The notes: a model not told the origin generated them from the sequence alone. DNA of 64,000 bases from Ectothiorhodospira shaposhnikovii (GCF_022227765.1 NZ_JAJMLZ010000001.1:186001-250000), one strand, 5' to 3'. Shown: positions 43,747-54,280, counted from the stretch's first letter. Program-made: numbers and translations.

Positions 43747-44907
43747 ATGAACCAGACGCCATTGATCCCGGGGCATGCCACCCAGCCAGGCACGGTTGCG
43801 TATGCCCGGCTTCACGCCCCCGCCGACACGGCGGAGGGGCATTTCAGCGAGTTTCCCCATGAGCGCCTGAGGCTTTCCAGTCTGGGTGTCGGTACGTTCG
43901 GCGGAGCGCCCGATCCGCTGGGAGATGCGGCCATTGCCGCGGTGGTGGCCCGGGCCCTGACCCGCGGCGTCAACGTGATCGACACGGCGGCCCATTACCG
44001 TTACGGCCGTTCCCTGGCCGCCGTCGGTGCCGGGGTGCGCACGGCCCTGGCCGCCGGCGTGCCCCGGGAGGCCCTGTTCCTGATCTCCAAGGGCGGTTTT
44101 CTGACCTGGCGGGGTGGGCCGCCCCGGGACCGGGATGCCTGGTTTGCGGCGGAGATCGAGGCACAGGGGCTGGGTACCCGGGCGCTGCTGGCCAAGGGCG
44201 GGCACTTGCTCACGCCCGAATACCTGAATTATCAGCTGGAGCTGTCCCGTCATCTCATGGGGGTGGCAACCCTGGATGCCTTTTTGGTGGATCAGCCGGA
44301 AGTGCACATCCCCGAGTGCGGCAAGGAGGAAACCCACCGGCGACTGGAGGCGGTCTTTGTCATGCTGGAGCGGGCGGTGGCCGAAGGGCGTATCCGCTGT
44401 TACGGCATCAGTACCTTCGAGGCCTTGCGGGTGGAGACGGATGCGCCGCTGTTTCAGTCCATGACGGCGCTGGTGGGGCTGGCGCAGCGGGCTGCGTCCA
44501 CGGTCACCGGAGATGCCGGGGCCGGCCATCATTTCCGGGTGGTGTCCATGCCCTTCAATCAGGTGATGCCGGAGGGCTTCACCCGTTTCAATACGGCCAC
44601 GGGGCAGGGCAACGTGGCGTCACCGGTGCAGGCGGCCCATCAGCTCAAGGTTTACATGCTGGCCTCTCATGCCCTGCTCAAGGGGCATCTGGCGGGACAG
44701 TCGGTGGCGGTGGTGGCGGAGCGCTTCGGGGATTTGCCCAATCCGGCCCAGCGGGCGCTGCAGTTCTGTCGTTCCACCCCGGGGATCGGCACCACCCTGG
44801 TGGGGATCAGTTCGCCCGGGCATCTGGAGGATGTGCTGGCCGTGGCGTGCCGGCCGGTGATGCCCCGGCAGGCCTATCTGGGGATGTACCAGCGTGCCGA
44901 TGTATGA
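43747..44907 (+). CDS. Aldo/keto reductase family protein
   Basis: The 386-residue protein has aldo/keto reductase features: SLGVGTFGGAPDPLGDAAIA, the catalytic DTAAHYRYGRSLAAVG (Asp/Tyr) and a C-terminal ISSPGHLEDVLA cofactor segment. It is longer than the usual 320-residue enzyme because of an insert near residues 115-160 and a middle region with MTALVGLAQRAAST. A GGAGG ribosome-binding site precedes ATG 43747. Its substrate is unknown; the location after the lipoate genes hints at sulfur or cofactor metabolism but could be chance. Confidence 0.8.
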   Translation: MNQTPLIPGHATQPGTVAYARLHAPADTAEGHFSEFPHERLRLSSLGVGTFGGAPDPLGDAAIAAVVARALTRGVNVIDTAAHYRYGRSLAAVGAGVRTALAAGVPREALFLISKGGFLTWRGGPPRDRDAWFAAEIEAQGLGTRALLAKGGHLLTPEYLNYQLELSRHLMGVATLDAFLVDQPEVHIPECGKEETHRRLEAVFVMLERAVAEGRIRCYGISTFEALRVETDAPLFQSMTALVGLAQRAASTVTGDAGAGHHFRVVSMPFNQVMPEGFTRFNTATGQGNVASPVQAAHQLKVYMLASHALLKGHLAGQSVAVVAERFGDLPNPAQRALQFCRSTPGIGTTLVGISSPGHLEDVLAVACRPVMPRQAYLGMYQRADV

Positions 44908-45059
44908 GGTCCGGGTAATCATGGGGGCCGGCCTGCCGGCGAATAGATGAAATTCATGCCCCGACATATTATGATCGAGCCTTTTCCCCTTCGTTCCGCG
45001 GGCAAACCCCACCTTGGGCTGTTCCGGGACGGAGTCAGCCCATAGCAGGCAAGCTTCTT

Positions 45060-46775
45060 ATGCAGCAGGAGACCAAGACCGTGGAATTGACCGGTGCCGA
45101 AATTTTCGTCCGCTGTCTGCAGGAGGAAGGTGCTGATCTGATATTCGGGTACCCCGGCGGCTCCGTACTTCACATCTACGACGCCCTGTACCGGCAGGAT
45201 AAGGTCAAGCACATCCTCGTGCGACATGAACAAGGGGCGGTGCATGCCGCCGAAGGTTTCGCCAAGTCCACCGGCAAGCCCGGCGTGGTTCTGGTGACTT
45301 CCGGTCCCGGCGCCACCAATGCCGTCACCGGCATTGCCGATGCCTACATGGATTCCGTGCCCATGGTGGTCTTCACCGGCCAGGTGCCCACCAGCCTGAT
45401 CGGCAACGATGCCTTCCAGGAAGTGGATACCGTGGGTATCACCCGTCCCTGCGTGAAGCACAACTTCCTGGTCAAGGATGTCAAGGATCTGGCCACCACC
45501 ATCAAGAAGGCCTTTTACGTGGCCACCACCGGTCGCCCGGGTCCCGTGGTGGTGGACATCCCCAAGGACATCACCGCCGCCCGTTGCGAGTTCAGCTATC
45601 CCAAGAGCATCAAAATGCGCTCCTACAACCCCACGGTGAAGGGGCACTCCGGGCAGATCCGCAAGGCGGTGGACCTGATCCTGTCCGCAAAACAGCCCAT
45701 GCTCTATACCGGCGGCGGCGTGATCCTGGGCAATGCGGCCAAGTCTCTGACCGAACTGACCCGTCTGCTGAACTACCCCATTACCAACACTCTCATGGGT
45801 CTGGGTGGCTATCCGGCCTCCGATCGCCAGTTCCTGGGCATGCTGGGCATGCACGGCACCTACGAGGCCAACATGGCCATGCATCATGCCGACGTGCTCA
45901 TTGCCATCGGCGCCCGCTTCGATGACCGGGTGACCGGCAACATCGAGAAATTCTGCCCCCATGCCCGCATCGTCCATGTGGACGTGGACCCGGCCTCCAT
46001 TTCCAAGAACGTGAAGGTGGACGTGCCCATCGTGGGACAGGTGGACCCGGTACTCAAGGCCATGATCAAGGAGATCAAGGCCGGCGAGGCCCGGCCCGAT
46101 CAGGAGGCCCTGGCCAAGTGGTGGAAGCAGATCGACGAATGGCGGGCCATGGACTGCCTCAAGTACGACAAGACCAGCGAGCTGATCAAGCCCCAGCACG
46201 TGCTGGAGACCCTCTGGCGCCTGACCAAGGGCGATGCCTTCGTCTGTTCCGACGTGGGTCAGCACCAGATGTGGACGGCCCAGTTCTACGGCTTTGACAA
46301 GCCCAATCGCTGGATCAACTCCGGCGGCCTTGGCACCATGGGCTTCGGTCTGCCGGCAGCCATCGGCACCCAGATCGCCCATCCGGACGAGACCGTGGTC
46401 TGCGTCACCGGCGAGGCCAGCATCCAGATGTGCATCCAGGAGCTGTCCACCGCCCTGCAGTACCATCTGCCCATCAAGGTGGTGGCCCTGAACAACCGCT
46501 ACATGGGCATGGTGCGCCAGTGGCAGGAATTCTTCTATCAGGGGCGCTATGCCATGTCCTACATGGATGCGCTACCCGATTTCGTGCAGCTGGCGGAGGC
46601 CTACGGCCACGTGGGCATGCGCATCGAACAGCCGGGTGACGTGGAAGGCGCCATCCAGGAGGCCCTGAAGATGAAGGATCGCCTGGTGTTCATGGACTTC
46701 GTCACCGACCAGAGCGAGAACGTCTATCCCATGGTTCCGGCCGGTGCGGGCCAGAACGAAATGATCCTCCTGTGA
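45060..46775 (+). CDS. ilvI: Acetolactate synthase large subunit
   Basis: The 571-residue thiamine-diphosphate enzyme condenses pyruvate for branched-chain amino-acid synthesis. It has the N-terminal GADLIFGYPGGSVLHIYDAL region with the catalytic Glu in VRHEQGAVHAAEGFA, and the C-terminal TPP-binding segment GEASIQMCIQELSTALQYHL with NN (ALNNRYMGMVRQWQ). The usual GDG is GEA here, with Glu able to take the metal-ligand role. It opens the ilv operon with a regulatory subunit 7 bp downstream. ilvB/ilvI naming is not resolved by sequence. Confidence 0.95.
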   Translation: MQQETKTVELTGAEIFVRCLQEEGADLIFGYPGGSVLHIYDALYRQDKVKHILVRHEQGAVHAAEGFAKSTGKPGVVLVTSGPGATNAVTGIADAYMDSVPMVVFTGQVPTSLIGNDAFQEVDTVGITRPCVKHNFLVKDVKDLATTIKKAFYVATTGRPGPVVVDIPKDITAARCEFSYPKSIKMRSYNPTVKGHSGQIRKAVDLILSAKQPMLYTGGGVILGNAAKSLTELTRLLNYPITNTLMGLGGYPASDRQFLGMLGMHGTYEANMAMHHADVLIAIGARFDDRVTGNIEKFCPHARIVHVDVDPASISKNVKVDVPIVGQVDPVLKAMIKEIKAGEARPDQEALAKWWKQIDEWRAMDCLKYDKTSELIKPQHVLETLWRLTKGDAFVCSDVGQHQMWTAQFYGFDKPNRWINSGGLGTMGFGLPAAIGTQIAHPDETVVCVTGEASIQMCIQELSTALQYHLPIKVVALNNRYMGMVRQWQEFFYQGRYAMSYMDALPDFVQLAEAYGHVGMRIEQPGDVEGAIQEALKMKDRLVFMDFVTDQSENVYPMVPAGAGQNEMILL

Positions 46776-46782
46776 TGCGACC

Positions 46783-47277
46783 ATGAGACACATAATCTCA
46801 ATCCTGATGGAAAACGAGTCCGGCGCCCTCTCCCGGGTGGCCGGACTGTTCTCGGCCCGTGGCTACAATATCGAGTCCCTCACCGTGGCCCCCACCGAGG
46901 ACCCGACCCTGTCCCGTCTCACCCTGGTGACCCGGGGGTCGGACGAGGTGATCGAGCAGATCACCAAGCAGCTCAACAAGCTGGTGGACGTGGTCAAGCT
47001 GCTGGACCTGACCGAGCATCGACACATCGAACGCGAGATGATGATGGTGAAGCTCAAGGTCCAGGACGGTGAACAGCGGGCCGAGGTCGTGCGCATGACC
47101 GAGATCTTTCGCGGCCACATCATCGATGTGAGCAACACCACCTATGTGGTGGAGCTGACCGGCGACAGCCCCAAGCTGGATGCCTTCATCGACGCGGTAC
47201 GCGGTTTCGAGGTGGTTGAAGTGGTACGCTCCGGCGTCATGGGCATTGCCCGCGGCGACGTGGCCCTCAGGCTTTGA
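46783..47277 (+). CDS. ilvH: Acetolactate synthase small (regulatory) subunit
   Basis: The 164-residue protein has an N-terminal ACT domain (RHIISILMENESGALSRVAG; LFSARGYNIESLTVAPTED) and a C-terminal part ending VMGIARGDVALRL, the standard IlvH layout. It binds valine and mediates feedback inhibition of the large subunit. It is cotranscribed with ilvI and followed 57 bp later by ilvC. Confidence 0.96.
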   Translation: MRHIISILMENESGALSRVAGLFSARGYNIESLTVAPTEDPTLSRLTLVTRGSDEVIEQITKQLNKLVDVVKLLDLTEHRHIEREMMMVKLKVQDGEQRAEVVRMTEIFRGHIIDVSNTTYVVELTGDSPKLDAFIDAVRGFEVVEVVRSGVMGIARGDVALRL

Positions 47278-48351
<1,074 letters not shown>

Positions 48352-48371
48352 TCTTTGCCGGTGTTGTGATG

Positions 48372-48400
48372 ACGGGGGCTGCGCCAGGCGCAGCCCCCGT
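48372..48400 (+). terminator. Hairpin terminator after ilvC
   Basis: ACGGGGGCTGCG and CGCAGCCCCCGT form a perfect 12-bp GC-rich stem with a 5-base loop, 20 bp after the ilvC stop. No T-run follows, so termination may need help or the hairpin may act by stabilising the 3' end. Confidence 0.6.
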
Positions 48401-48428
48401 CGTGTGTGTCATCCGGCTCGAGGCGACC

Positions 48429-49097
48429 ATGCCCTTCGAGCCTGTCGTACGGGATACATCCATGCTTCCCATCGCTCCGGAAGGACGTCCCTATCTGGCG
48501 CAGGTCGCCGTCCTGGTGGCTCTTGCACACTTTTTTCTCGGCGTCTGGGCCTTGCCGACCTGGTTGTTGCTGATCGCCGCCCTGGTGATGTTCCGCGACA
48601 TGCCGCGCAAGACCCCGCCCAATCCGTTGGCGGTGGTCAGTCCCGTGGATGCGGTGGTGACCGAGGTGCGGGAATGTCATGATCCGTTCCTGGATCGTCG
48701 GACCACCCGTGTTACCCTGCAGCAGCGCCGTTTCGGCGAGTTCAATGTCCACAGTCCGATAGAGGGCAAGTTCCAGCAGTACTGGGCGGGTGGCGAGGGT
48801 CAGGAAGTGGCGGAGACCGAGGGTCGTTTCGCCATCTGGCTGCAGACCGACGAGAAGGAGGACGTGGTACTGGCCACGGACCGTCGGCGCTGGCCCCATC
48901 GCCTGAGTATCCTGGTGCATGCCGGCGAGCGGCTGGGGCAGGGCAGGCGCTGCGGGTTTCTGGGTTTCTGGCGCCCGGTGGAACTCTATCTGCCCGATAA
49001 TGCCAGAGTGGACGTGAAGCCCGGTCAGACGGTTCTGGCGGGGGTCAATGTCATTGCCACCTTGCTGCACAAGAAAGAGCCGACGGGAGGCTCATGA
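48429..49097 (+). CDS. Phosphatidylserine decarboxylase-like protein lacking the self-processing serine
   Basis: The 222-residue protein follows the small Psd fold: a membrane helix (about 24-55), VVSPVDAVVTEVRE, FNVHSPIEGKFQQYW and the terminal PDNARVDVKPGQTVLAGVNV. Psd becomes active by cleaving itself at a Gly-Ser, forming a pyruvoyl group on the Ser. In small Psd proteins that spot reads RFGSRVDVYLP; here the aligned segment is GFWRPVELYLP, with Trp181-Arg182 in place of Gly-Ser. It is therefore probably inactive as a decarboxylase or acts otherwise. It overlaps pssA by 4 bp, so its link to phospholipid synthesis is clear. A second ATG at 48462 is possible. Confidence 0.75.
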   Translation: MPFEPVVRDTSMLPIAPEGRPYLAQVAVLVALAHFFLGVWALPTWLLLIAALVMFRDMPRKTPPNPLAVVSPVDAVVTEVRECHDPFLDRRTTRVTLQQRRFGEFNVHSPIEGKFQQYWAGGEGQEVAETEGRFAIWLQTDEKEDVVLATDRRRWPHRLSILVHAGERLGQGRRCGFLGFWRPVELYLPDNARVDVKPGQTVLAGVNVIATLLHKKEPTGGS

Positions 49098-49861
49098 TGA
49101 TGGAGTCGCAGCCCGAACATCCCAAGGGGCGCAAGGGGATTTATCTCCTGCCCAACCTGTTCACCACGGCGGCCCTGTTCGCCGGGTTTTTCGCCATCAT
49201 GGCGGCCATCAACGGGGACTTCATCGCGGCAGCGGTGTCGGTCTTCATCGCCATGGTGCTCGATGGCGTGGATGGAAGGGTGGCGCGACTGACCAACACC
49301 CAAAGTGCCTTCGGGGCCGAGTATGACTCCCTGGCGGACATGGTCTCCTTCGGGGTGGCGCCGGCAGTGGTCATGTATCTGTGGGTGTTGAACGGGCTTG
49401 GCCAGCTGGGGCTGGTGGCCGCTTTCTTCTATACCGCCGCCGCGGCCCTGCGCCTGGCCCGTTTCAATACCAAATTGGGGGTGGCGGACAAGCGGTTTTT
49501 CCAGGGCTTGCCCAGTCCCGCCTCCGCCGCCGTCATGATGGGGCTGGTCTGGGTCTGGAACGATCTGGAGTTTTCCGGCGCCGGGATCATGTTGCCCGCG
49601 CTGCTGGTCACCGTCCTGTGCGGGGCGGCCATGGTGAGCAATCTCACCTATTTCAGTTTCAAGGACATGGATTTTCGCCATCGGGTCCCCTTTTTCGTGG
49701 TCATCGCGGTGGTGCTGGCGGTGATGCTCACGGCCATCGATCCGCCGAAGGTGCTGTGGGTCGGGTTTGTGGTCTACGCGCTGTCGGGACCCGCGCTGAT
49801 GCTGTTCCGCTGGCGGCGCAAGCGTCTGCAGCGGACCACTTCCGAGGAGGGGGAGGGCTGA
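49094..49861 (+). CDS. pssA: CDP-diacylglycerol-serine O-phosphatidyltransferase
   Basis: The 255-residue integral membrane enzyme makes phosphatidylserine, the precursor of phosphatidylethanolamine. The CDP-alcohol phosphatidyltransferase motif is intact: DGVDGRVARLTNTQSAFGAE followed by YDSLADMVSFG (D-G-x2-A-R-x8-G-x3-D-x3-D). About eight hydrophobic helices are visible, with a basic C-terminus. It is translationally coupled to the Psd-like gene. Confidence 0.93.
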   Translation: MMMESQPEHPKGRKGIYLLPNLFTTAALFAGFFAIMAAINGDFIAAAVSVFIAMVLDGVDGRVARLTNTQSAFGAEYDSLADMVSFGVAPAVVMYLWVLNGLGQLGLVAAFFYTAAAALRLARFNTKLGVADKRFFQGLPSPASAAVMMGLVWVWNDLEFSGAGIMLPALLVTVLCGAAMVSNLTYFSFKDMDFRHRVPFFVVIAVVLAVMLTAIDPPKVLWVGFVVYALSGPALMLFRWRRKRLQRTTSEEGEG

Positions 49862-49960
49862 CCCGATTCGGGTGAAATATGGGATTGACGATGGTGTCGG
49901 ATATGCGTACTATGTGCGCCTTCGGCATCGCCGTCGACTGCTTGCGATGCTCGGGAAATC

Positions 49961-50037
49961 CGGGGTATAGCGCAGTCTGGTAGCGCGCCTGCTTTGGGAG
50001 CAGGATGTCGGGGGTTCGAATCCCTCTACCCCGACCA
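49961..50037 (+). tRNA. tRNA-Pro(UGG)
   Basis: The cloverleaf folds with acceptor CGGGGTA/TACCCCG, anticodon loop TTTGGGA (anticodon TGG), T-loop GGTTCGAATCC and encoded CCA. Confidence 0.97.
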
Positions 50038-50064
50038 TTTGAACCGCCGGGCGGTGTGATTCAG

Positions 50065-50141
50065 GCGCCTGTAGCTCAACCGGATAGAGCATCGGCCTTC
50101 TAAGCCGAGGGTTGCAGGTTCGAGTCCTGCCGGGCGCGCCA
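50065..50141 (+). tRNA. tRNA-Arg(UCU)
   Basis: The acceptor is GCGCCTG/CGGGCGC with one G-U pair, the anticodon loop is CTTCTAA (anticodon TCT), the T-loop GGTTCGAGTCC is present and CCA is encoded. Confidence 0.96.
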
Positions 50142-50175
50142 ATTTGGTTTGATGTGATAGTAGTGCTGTTTTATG

Positions 50176-50251
50176 GTGGCCGTAGCTCAGATGGTAGAGT
50201 CCCGGATTGTGATTCCGGTTGTCGCGGGTTCGAGCCCCGTCGGCCACCCCA
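50176..50251 (+). tRNA. tRNA-His(GUG)
   Basis: The acceptor GTGGCCG/CGGCCAC, anticodon loop TTGTGAT (anticodon GTG) and encoded CCA are present. A G at 50175 can be the extra G(-1) opposite C73 that is characteristic of tRNA-His. Confidence 0.97.
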
Positions 50252-50326
50252 TTTTGACAGGGAAGATCGTGCAGGCATTCTCAGGATGCCCCGCCAGGGA
50301 GAGTTGAGGCGAGAAGTCGTGTTCCC

Positions 50327-50402
50327 GGGCCGTTAGCTCAATTGGTAGAGCAGTGGACTCTTAATCCATTGGTTGTAGGTTCGATTCCTACACGGCCCAC
50401 CA
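50327..50402 (+). tRNA. tRNA-Lys(CUU)
   Basis: The acceptor GGGCCGT/ACGGCCC, anticodon loop CTCTTAA (anticodon CTT), T-loop GGTTCGATTCC and CCA are present. Confidence 0.96.
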
Positions 50403-50421
50403 ATTTGTCCGGATATGCAGG

Positions 50422-50447
50422 AGGCCCGACGATTGTCGGGCCTTTTT
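50422..50447 (+). terminator. Rho-independent terminator after the tRNA-Pro/Arg/His/Lys cluster
   Basis: AGGCCCGAC and GTCGGGCCT form a 9-bp stem with a GATT loop, followed by a run of five T. Confidence 0.88.
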
Positions 50448-50463
50448 GCATTGTGGGGCAGGG

Positions 50464-50492
50464 TTATGAAGCGGCGGGCGTGCCTGTATAAT
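50464..50492 (+). promoter_or_regulatory. Promoter candidate for tRNA-Leu and tig
   Basis: TATAAT at 50487-50492 is a perfect -10; TTATGA at 50464-50469 with 17-bp spacing is a weak -35. It lies between the terminator and tRNA-Leu. Confidence 0.55.
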
Positions 50493-50523
50493 GCCCTGCT
50501 ACGTCCGGCAATGACGGTGTTTG

Positions 50524-50608
50524 GCGAAAGTGGCGGAACTGGTAGACGCGCTGGATTTAGGTTCCAGTGGGGTAACCCGTGAGAGTTCGAGTCTCTCCTT
50601 TCGCACCA
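50524..50608 (+). tRNA. tRNA-Leu(UAG)
   Basis: The 85-nt gene has a long variable arm, acceptor GCGAAAG/CTTTCGC, anticodon loop TTTAGGT (anticodon TAG) and encoded CCA. Confidence 0.97.
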
Positions 50609-50771
50609 TGTTCAAGCCATCGGCAATGCGTGTCCGGCAGACACACCCTCAGGGATTCGGCGATTGGCCGGGTGGCATGAAGGGCGCACGCACGGTGCCC
50701 TCGGGTCCCGGGTCTTGCCAAGTCCAAGAATTCTGAAATAGACGCGAACGACGCGAAGAGGTTTTCAGTCC

Positions 50772-52082
50772 ATGCAAGTATCAGTGGAGTCCTTGAGCAG
50801 CCTGGAACGGCGCATGACGGTTCAGGTGCCTGCCGAGCGGATTCAGGAAGAAGTGGATCGTCGTCTCAAATCCCTGGTGAAGCGGGTGAAGATTGATGGC
50901 TTCCGCCCCGGCAAGGTGCCGCTCAAGGTGGTCCAGCAGCGCTATGGCGACGGGGTCTACCAGGAAGTTCTGGGTGAACTGATGCAGTCCTCCTACCAGG
51001 ACGCCCTGAACCAGGAAAGCCTGATTCCCGCTGGTCCGCCGGACATCGAACCCAAGTCCGTCGAAGCCGGTCAGGCGCTCGAATACGTGGCCGTGTTCGA
51101 GGTCTTCCCCGACGTGGTGCCCGCCGACATGAGCGGTGTGGAGATCAGCCGTCCCCAGGTGGAGATCACCGATGCCGACGTGGACAAGGTGATCGAGTCC
51201 CTGCGCAAGCAGCGCCGCCAGTGGTCCGACGTGGCGCGTGAGTCGGCCAAGGGCGACCGCATCGTCATCGACTTCATCGGCACCCTGGACGGCGAGGCCT
51301 TTGAGGGCGGTAGCGCCGAGGATGCCAATCTGGAGTTGGGCGAAGGCCGCATGATTCCCGGCTTCGAAGAACAGTTGGAAGGGCTCAAGGCCGGTGATCA
51401 GAAGACCATTTCCGTGACCTTCCCAGAAGATTACCCGGCCGAGCATCTGGCCGGTCGTCCGGCTGAGTTTGCCGTCACGGTCAAGGCCGTGCAGGAATCC
51501 GTGCTGCCCGAGGTCAATGACGAATTCGCCAAGGATTTCGGCGTCGAGGACGGCGGCGTGGAAAAACTGCGCGAAGAAGTGCGCAAGAACATGGGCCGAG
51601 AGATGGAACAGGCGGTCAAGGCCAAGGTCAAAGATCAGGTGATGCAGGCACTGTTCGATCGCAATGCGGTGGATCTGCCCAAGGCGGTGGTGAAGGACGA
51701 GATCGACCGTCTGCGGGAGCAGGCCATTTCCCGCTTCGGTCGCAGTGCCCAGGGCGTGCCGGATCTGGCGGATGAGCTGTTCGAGGAAGAGGCCCGTCGC
51801 CGGGTGGCCCTGGGGCTGGTGATTCGCGAGATCATCCGTCGCGATGAAATCCGCGTGGATCAGGCCCGTGTCACGGCAGAACTGGAAGCCATGTCCGCCG
51901 GTTATGAAGACCCGGAACAGGTGATGAAGTACTATCGTAACAACAAGCAGGCCATGAGCGGCCTGGAAGCCATGGTTCTTGAGCAGCAGGTGGTGGAGCG
52001 GGTGCTGGAACAGTGCCAGGTCAAGGATGAGTCCATCAGCTTCGACCGTCTCATGAACCCGTCGCAGGAGACCGAGGCCTAA
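50772..52082 (+). CDS. tig: Trigger factor, ribosome-associated chaperone
   Basis: The 436-residue protein has the ribosome-binding signature near residue 45 (VKIDGFRPGKVPLKVV), the FKBP-type peptidyl-prolyl isomerase domain (about 150-245, GDRIVIDFIGTLDGEAFEGG) and the helical C-terminal arms. It binds nascent chains at the ribosome exit. Its stop overlaps the clpP start region, giving the usual tig-clpP-clpX-lon order. Confidence 0.97.
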   Translation: MQVSVESLSSLERRMTVQVPAERIQEEVDRRLKSLVKRVKIDGFRPGKVPLKVVQQRYGDGVYQEVLGELMQSSYQDALNQESLIPAGPPDIEPKSVEAGQALEYVAVFEVFPDVVPADMSGVEISRPQVEITDADVDKVIESLRKQRRQWSDVARESAKGDRIVIDFIGTLDGEAFEGGSAEDANLELGEGRMIPGFEEQLEGLKAGDQKTISVTFPEDYPAEHLAGRPAEFAVTVKAVQESVLPEVNDEFAKDFGVEDGGVEKLREEVRKNMGREMEQAVKAKVKDQVMQALFDRNAVDLPKAVVKDEIDRLREQAISRFGRSAQGVPDLADELFEEEARRRVALGLVIREIIRRDEIRVDQARVTAELEAMSAGYEDPEQVMKYYRNNKQAMSGLEAMVLEQQVVERVLEQCQVKDESISFDRLMNPSQETEA

Positions 52083-52733
52083 ATGAGCGATCGTGGGTTT
52101 GCAGCAGCGGGCGGTGCCCTGGATACCCGGGCACTGAATCTGGTCCCCATGGTGGTCGAACAGACCGCCCGGGGGGAGCGTGCATACGACATCTATTCCC
52201 GACTCCTCAAGGAGCGGGTGATCTTCGTCGTGGGTCCGGTGGAGGACTACATGGCGAATGTAATCGTGGCGCAGCTTCTGTTCCTGGAGTCTGAAAACCC
52301 CGACAAGGACATCAGCCTCTACATCAACTCCCCCGGCGGTGTGGTCACCGCCGGGTTGGCCATCTACGACACCATGCAGTTCATCAAACCCGATGTCAGC
52401 ACCCTGTGCATCGGTCAGGCGGCCAGCATGGGTGCCGTTCTGCTGGCCGGTGGGGCCGCGGGCAAGCGCTACTGCCTGCCCCATTCCCGGGTGATGATTC
52501 ATCAGCCCCTGGGTGGTTTCCAGGGTCAGGCGACGGATATCGATATCCATGCCCGTGAGATCCTCAAGGTGCGTGACCAGCTCAACGGCATCCTCTCAAA
52601 GCACACCGGCCAGCCGGTGGAGCGTATCGAGCAGGATACCGAGCGCGACCGCTTCCTGAGCGCCACCGACGCCCAGGAATACGGCATCATCGACAAGGTT
52701 CTGGAGAGCCGGAGTCTGCTCCAGGGTTCCTGA
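52083..52733 (+). CDS. clpP: ATP-dependent Clp protease proteolytic subunit
   Basis: The 216-residue serine protease has the catalytic triad Ser115 ([11 protein letters not shown]), His140 ([11 protein letters not shown]) and an Asp near 189 ([14 protein letters not shown]). Fourteen copies form the chamber that ClpX feeds. The N-terminus carries a short propeptide-like region. An inverted repeat TCCGGAAGGTTCCGGA at 52734-52749 follows the stop. Confidence 0.97.
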   Translation: MSDRGFAAAGGALDTRALNLVPMVVEQTARGERAYDIYSRLLKERVIFVVGPVEDYMANVIVAQLLFLESENPDKDISLYINSPGGVVTAGLAIYDTMQFIKPDVSTLCIGQAASMGAVLLAGGAAGKRYCLPHSRVMIHQPLGGFQGQATDIDIHAREILKVRDQLNGILSKHTGQPVERIEQDTERDRFLSATDAQEYGIIDKVLESRSLLQGS

Positions 52734-52837
52734 TCCGGAAGGTTCCGGACGACAGGAAAACCGCGTCCGGTTGCGGCTTGCATCTTGTCCCGAAAAGGGG
52801 CAAGGTGTAACCGAATGGTATTACTTGAGGTCCGCTC

Positions 52838-54112
52838 ATGAGCGACAAGAAAGGCAAGGATTCGGACAGCGGCAAACTGCTTTACTGTTCCTTCTGCGGC
52901 AAGAGCCAGCACGAAGTGCGCAAGCTGATCGCCGGTCCGTCGGTGTTCATCTGCGATGAGTGCGTGGAGCTGTGCAACGACATCATCCGCGAGGAGATGC
53001 AGGAACAGGGCGCCGTGGCAGGCAGCAAGTTGCCTCGTCCTCATGAAATCAAGCAGATCCTGGATGAATACGTCATCGGTCAGGAGCGGGCCAAGAAGAT
53101 CCTGTCCGTGGCGGTGTACAACCACTACAAGCGCCTGGAAGCCCGCGGGGGCAAGGACGACGTGGAACTGGCCAAGAGCAACATCCTGCTCATCGGTCCC
53201 ACCGGTTCCGGCAAGACCCTGCTGGCCGAGACTCTGGCACGCCTGCTGAACGTGCCCTTCACCATCGCCGACGCCACCACCCTCACCGAGGCGGGTTACG
53301 TGGGCGAGGACGTGGAGAACATCATCCAGAAGCTGCTGCAGAAGTGCGACTACGATGTGGAAAAGGCCCAGACCGGCATCGTCTACATTGATGAGATCGA
53401 CAAGATCTCCCGCAAGTCCGACAACCCCTCCATCACCCGGGATGTCTCCGGTGAGGGCGTGCAGCAGGCCCTGCTCAAGCTGATCGAGGGCACGGTTGCC
53501 TCGGTCCCGCCCCAGGGTGGTCGCAAGCATCCCCAGCAGGAATTCCTGCAGGTGGATACCCGCAACATCCTCTTCATCGTGGGGGGTGCCTTTGCCGGCC
53601 TGGAGAAGGTCATCCGGGATCGTACCGAAAAGGGCGGCATCGGTTTCTCCGCCGAGGTCAAGAGCCGGGACAGTGGCCAGTCCTCCACTCAGCTGTTGTT
53701 CGGCGTGGAGCCGGAAGACCTGATCAAGTTCGGTCTGATCCCCGAATTCGTCGGTCGTCTGCCTCTGGTGGCCACCCTGGAGGAACTGGACGAAGCGGCC
53801 TTGGTGCGTATTCTCACCGAGCCCAAGAACGCCCTGACCAAACAGTATCGCAAGCTGTTCGACATGGAAGGCGTGGAGATCGAGTTCCGGGAAGACGCCC
53901 TGCGCGCCGTGGCACGCAAGGCCATGGAACGCAAGACCGGTGCCCGTGGTCTGCGGACCATCCTGGAGCAGGTATTGCTGGACACCATGTACGAGATTCC
54001 TTCGGTGGAAGGCGTTTCCAAGGTGGTGATCGACGACGCCGTGATCATGGGCGACGCCAATCCCTACTTGATTTACGAAAACTCCGATTATCAGAAGGCC
54101 GCTTCGGACTGA
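52838..54112 (+). CDS. clpX: ATP-dependent Clp protease ATP-binding subunit ClpX
   Basis: The 424-residue AAA+ unfoldase has the N-terminal zinc domain (Cys17, Cys20, Cys39, Cys42), Walker A GPTGSGKT, Walker B ([10 protein letters not shown]), and the IGF-like ClpP-docking loop region RFIGF-equivalent [12 protein letters not shown]. It lies 104 bp after clpP, in the same direction. Confidence 0.97.
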   Translation: MSDKKGKDSDSGKLLYCSFCGKSQHEVRKLIAGPSVFICDECVELCNDIIREEMQEQGAVAGSKLPRPHEIKQILDEYVIGQERAKKILSVAVYNHYKRLEARGGKDDVELAKSNILLIGPTGSGKTLLAETLARLLNVPFTIADATTLTEAGYVGEDVENIIQKLLQKCDYDVEKAQTGIVYIDEIDKISRKSDNPSITRDVSGEGVQQALLKLIEGTVASVPPQGGRKHPQQEFLQVDTRNILFIVGGAFAGLEKVIRDRTEKGGIGFSAEVKSRDSGQSSTQLLFGVEPEDLIKFGLIPEFVGRLPLVATLEELDEAALVRILTEPKNALTKQYRKLFDMEGVEIEFREDALRAVARKAMERKTGARGLRTILEQVLLDTMYEIPSVEGVSKVVIDDAVIMGDANPYLIYENSDYQKAASD

Positions 54113-54177
54113 ATGCCTGCCGCTTGCCGGGATGCGTCCCGACCACGAGGTCGCGGGGCGTGTCACGGATCGTGACG

Positions 54178-54208
54178 CAGTGCCATGCCCGTGACGGGCA
54201 TGGCACTG
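54178..54208 (+). terminator. Hairpin terminator after clpX
   Basis: CAGTGCCATGCCC and GGGCATGGCACTG form a perfect 13-bp stem with a 5-base loop GTGAC. There is only a short T-rich stretch after it (TATTTG). Confidence 0.6.
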
Positions 54209-54280
54209 CGTATTTGCTCACCTGTCCTGACTGTTTATCCCTCCCTTTATCCGATTTGCAGCCTTTTTGTCTCCCGGCGC

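Noticed and set aside
45060-46775. Change of the TPP motif GDG to GEA in acetolactate synthase as loss of function
   Set aside because: Glu occurs there in related enzymes and all other motifs are intact, so activity is likely.
52734-52749. Inverted repeat TCCGGAAGGTTCCGGA after clpP as terminator
   Set aside because: The loop is too short and there is no T-run; it is probably incidental or a weak processing signal.
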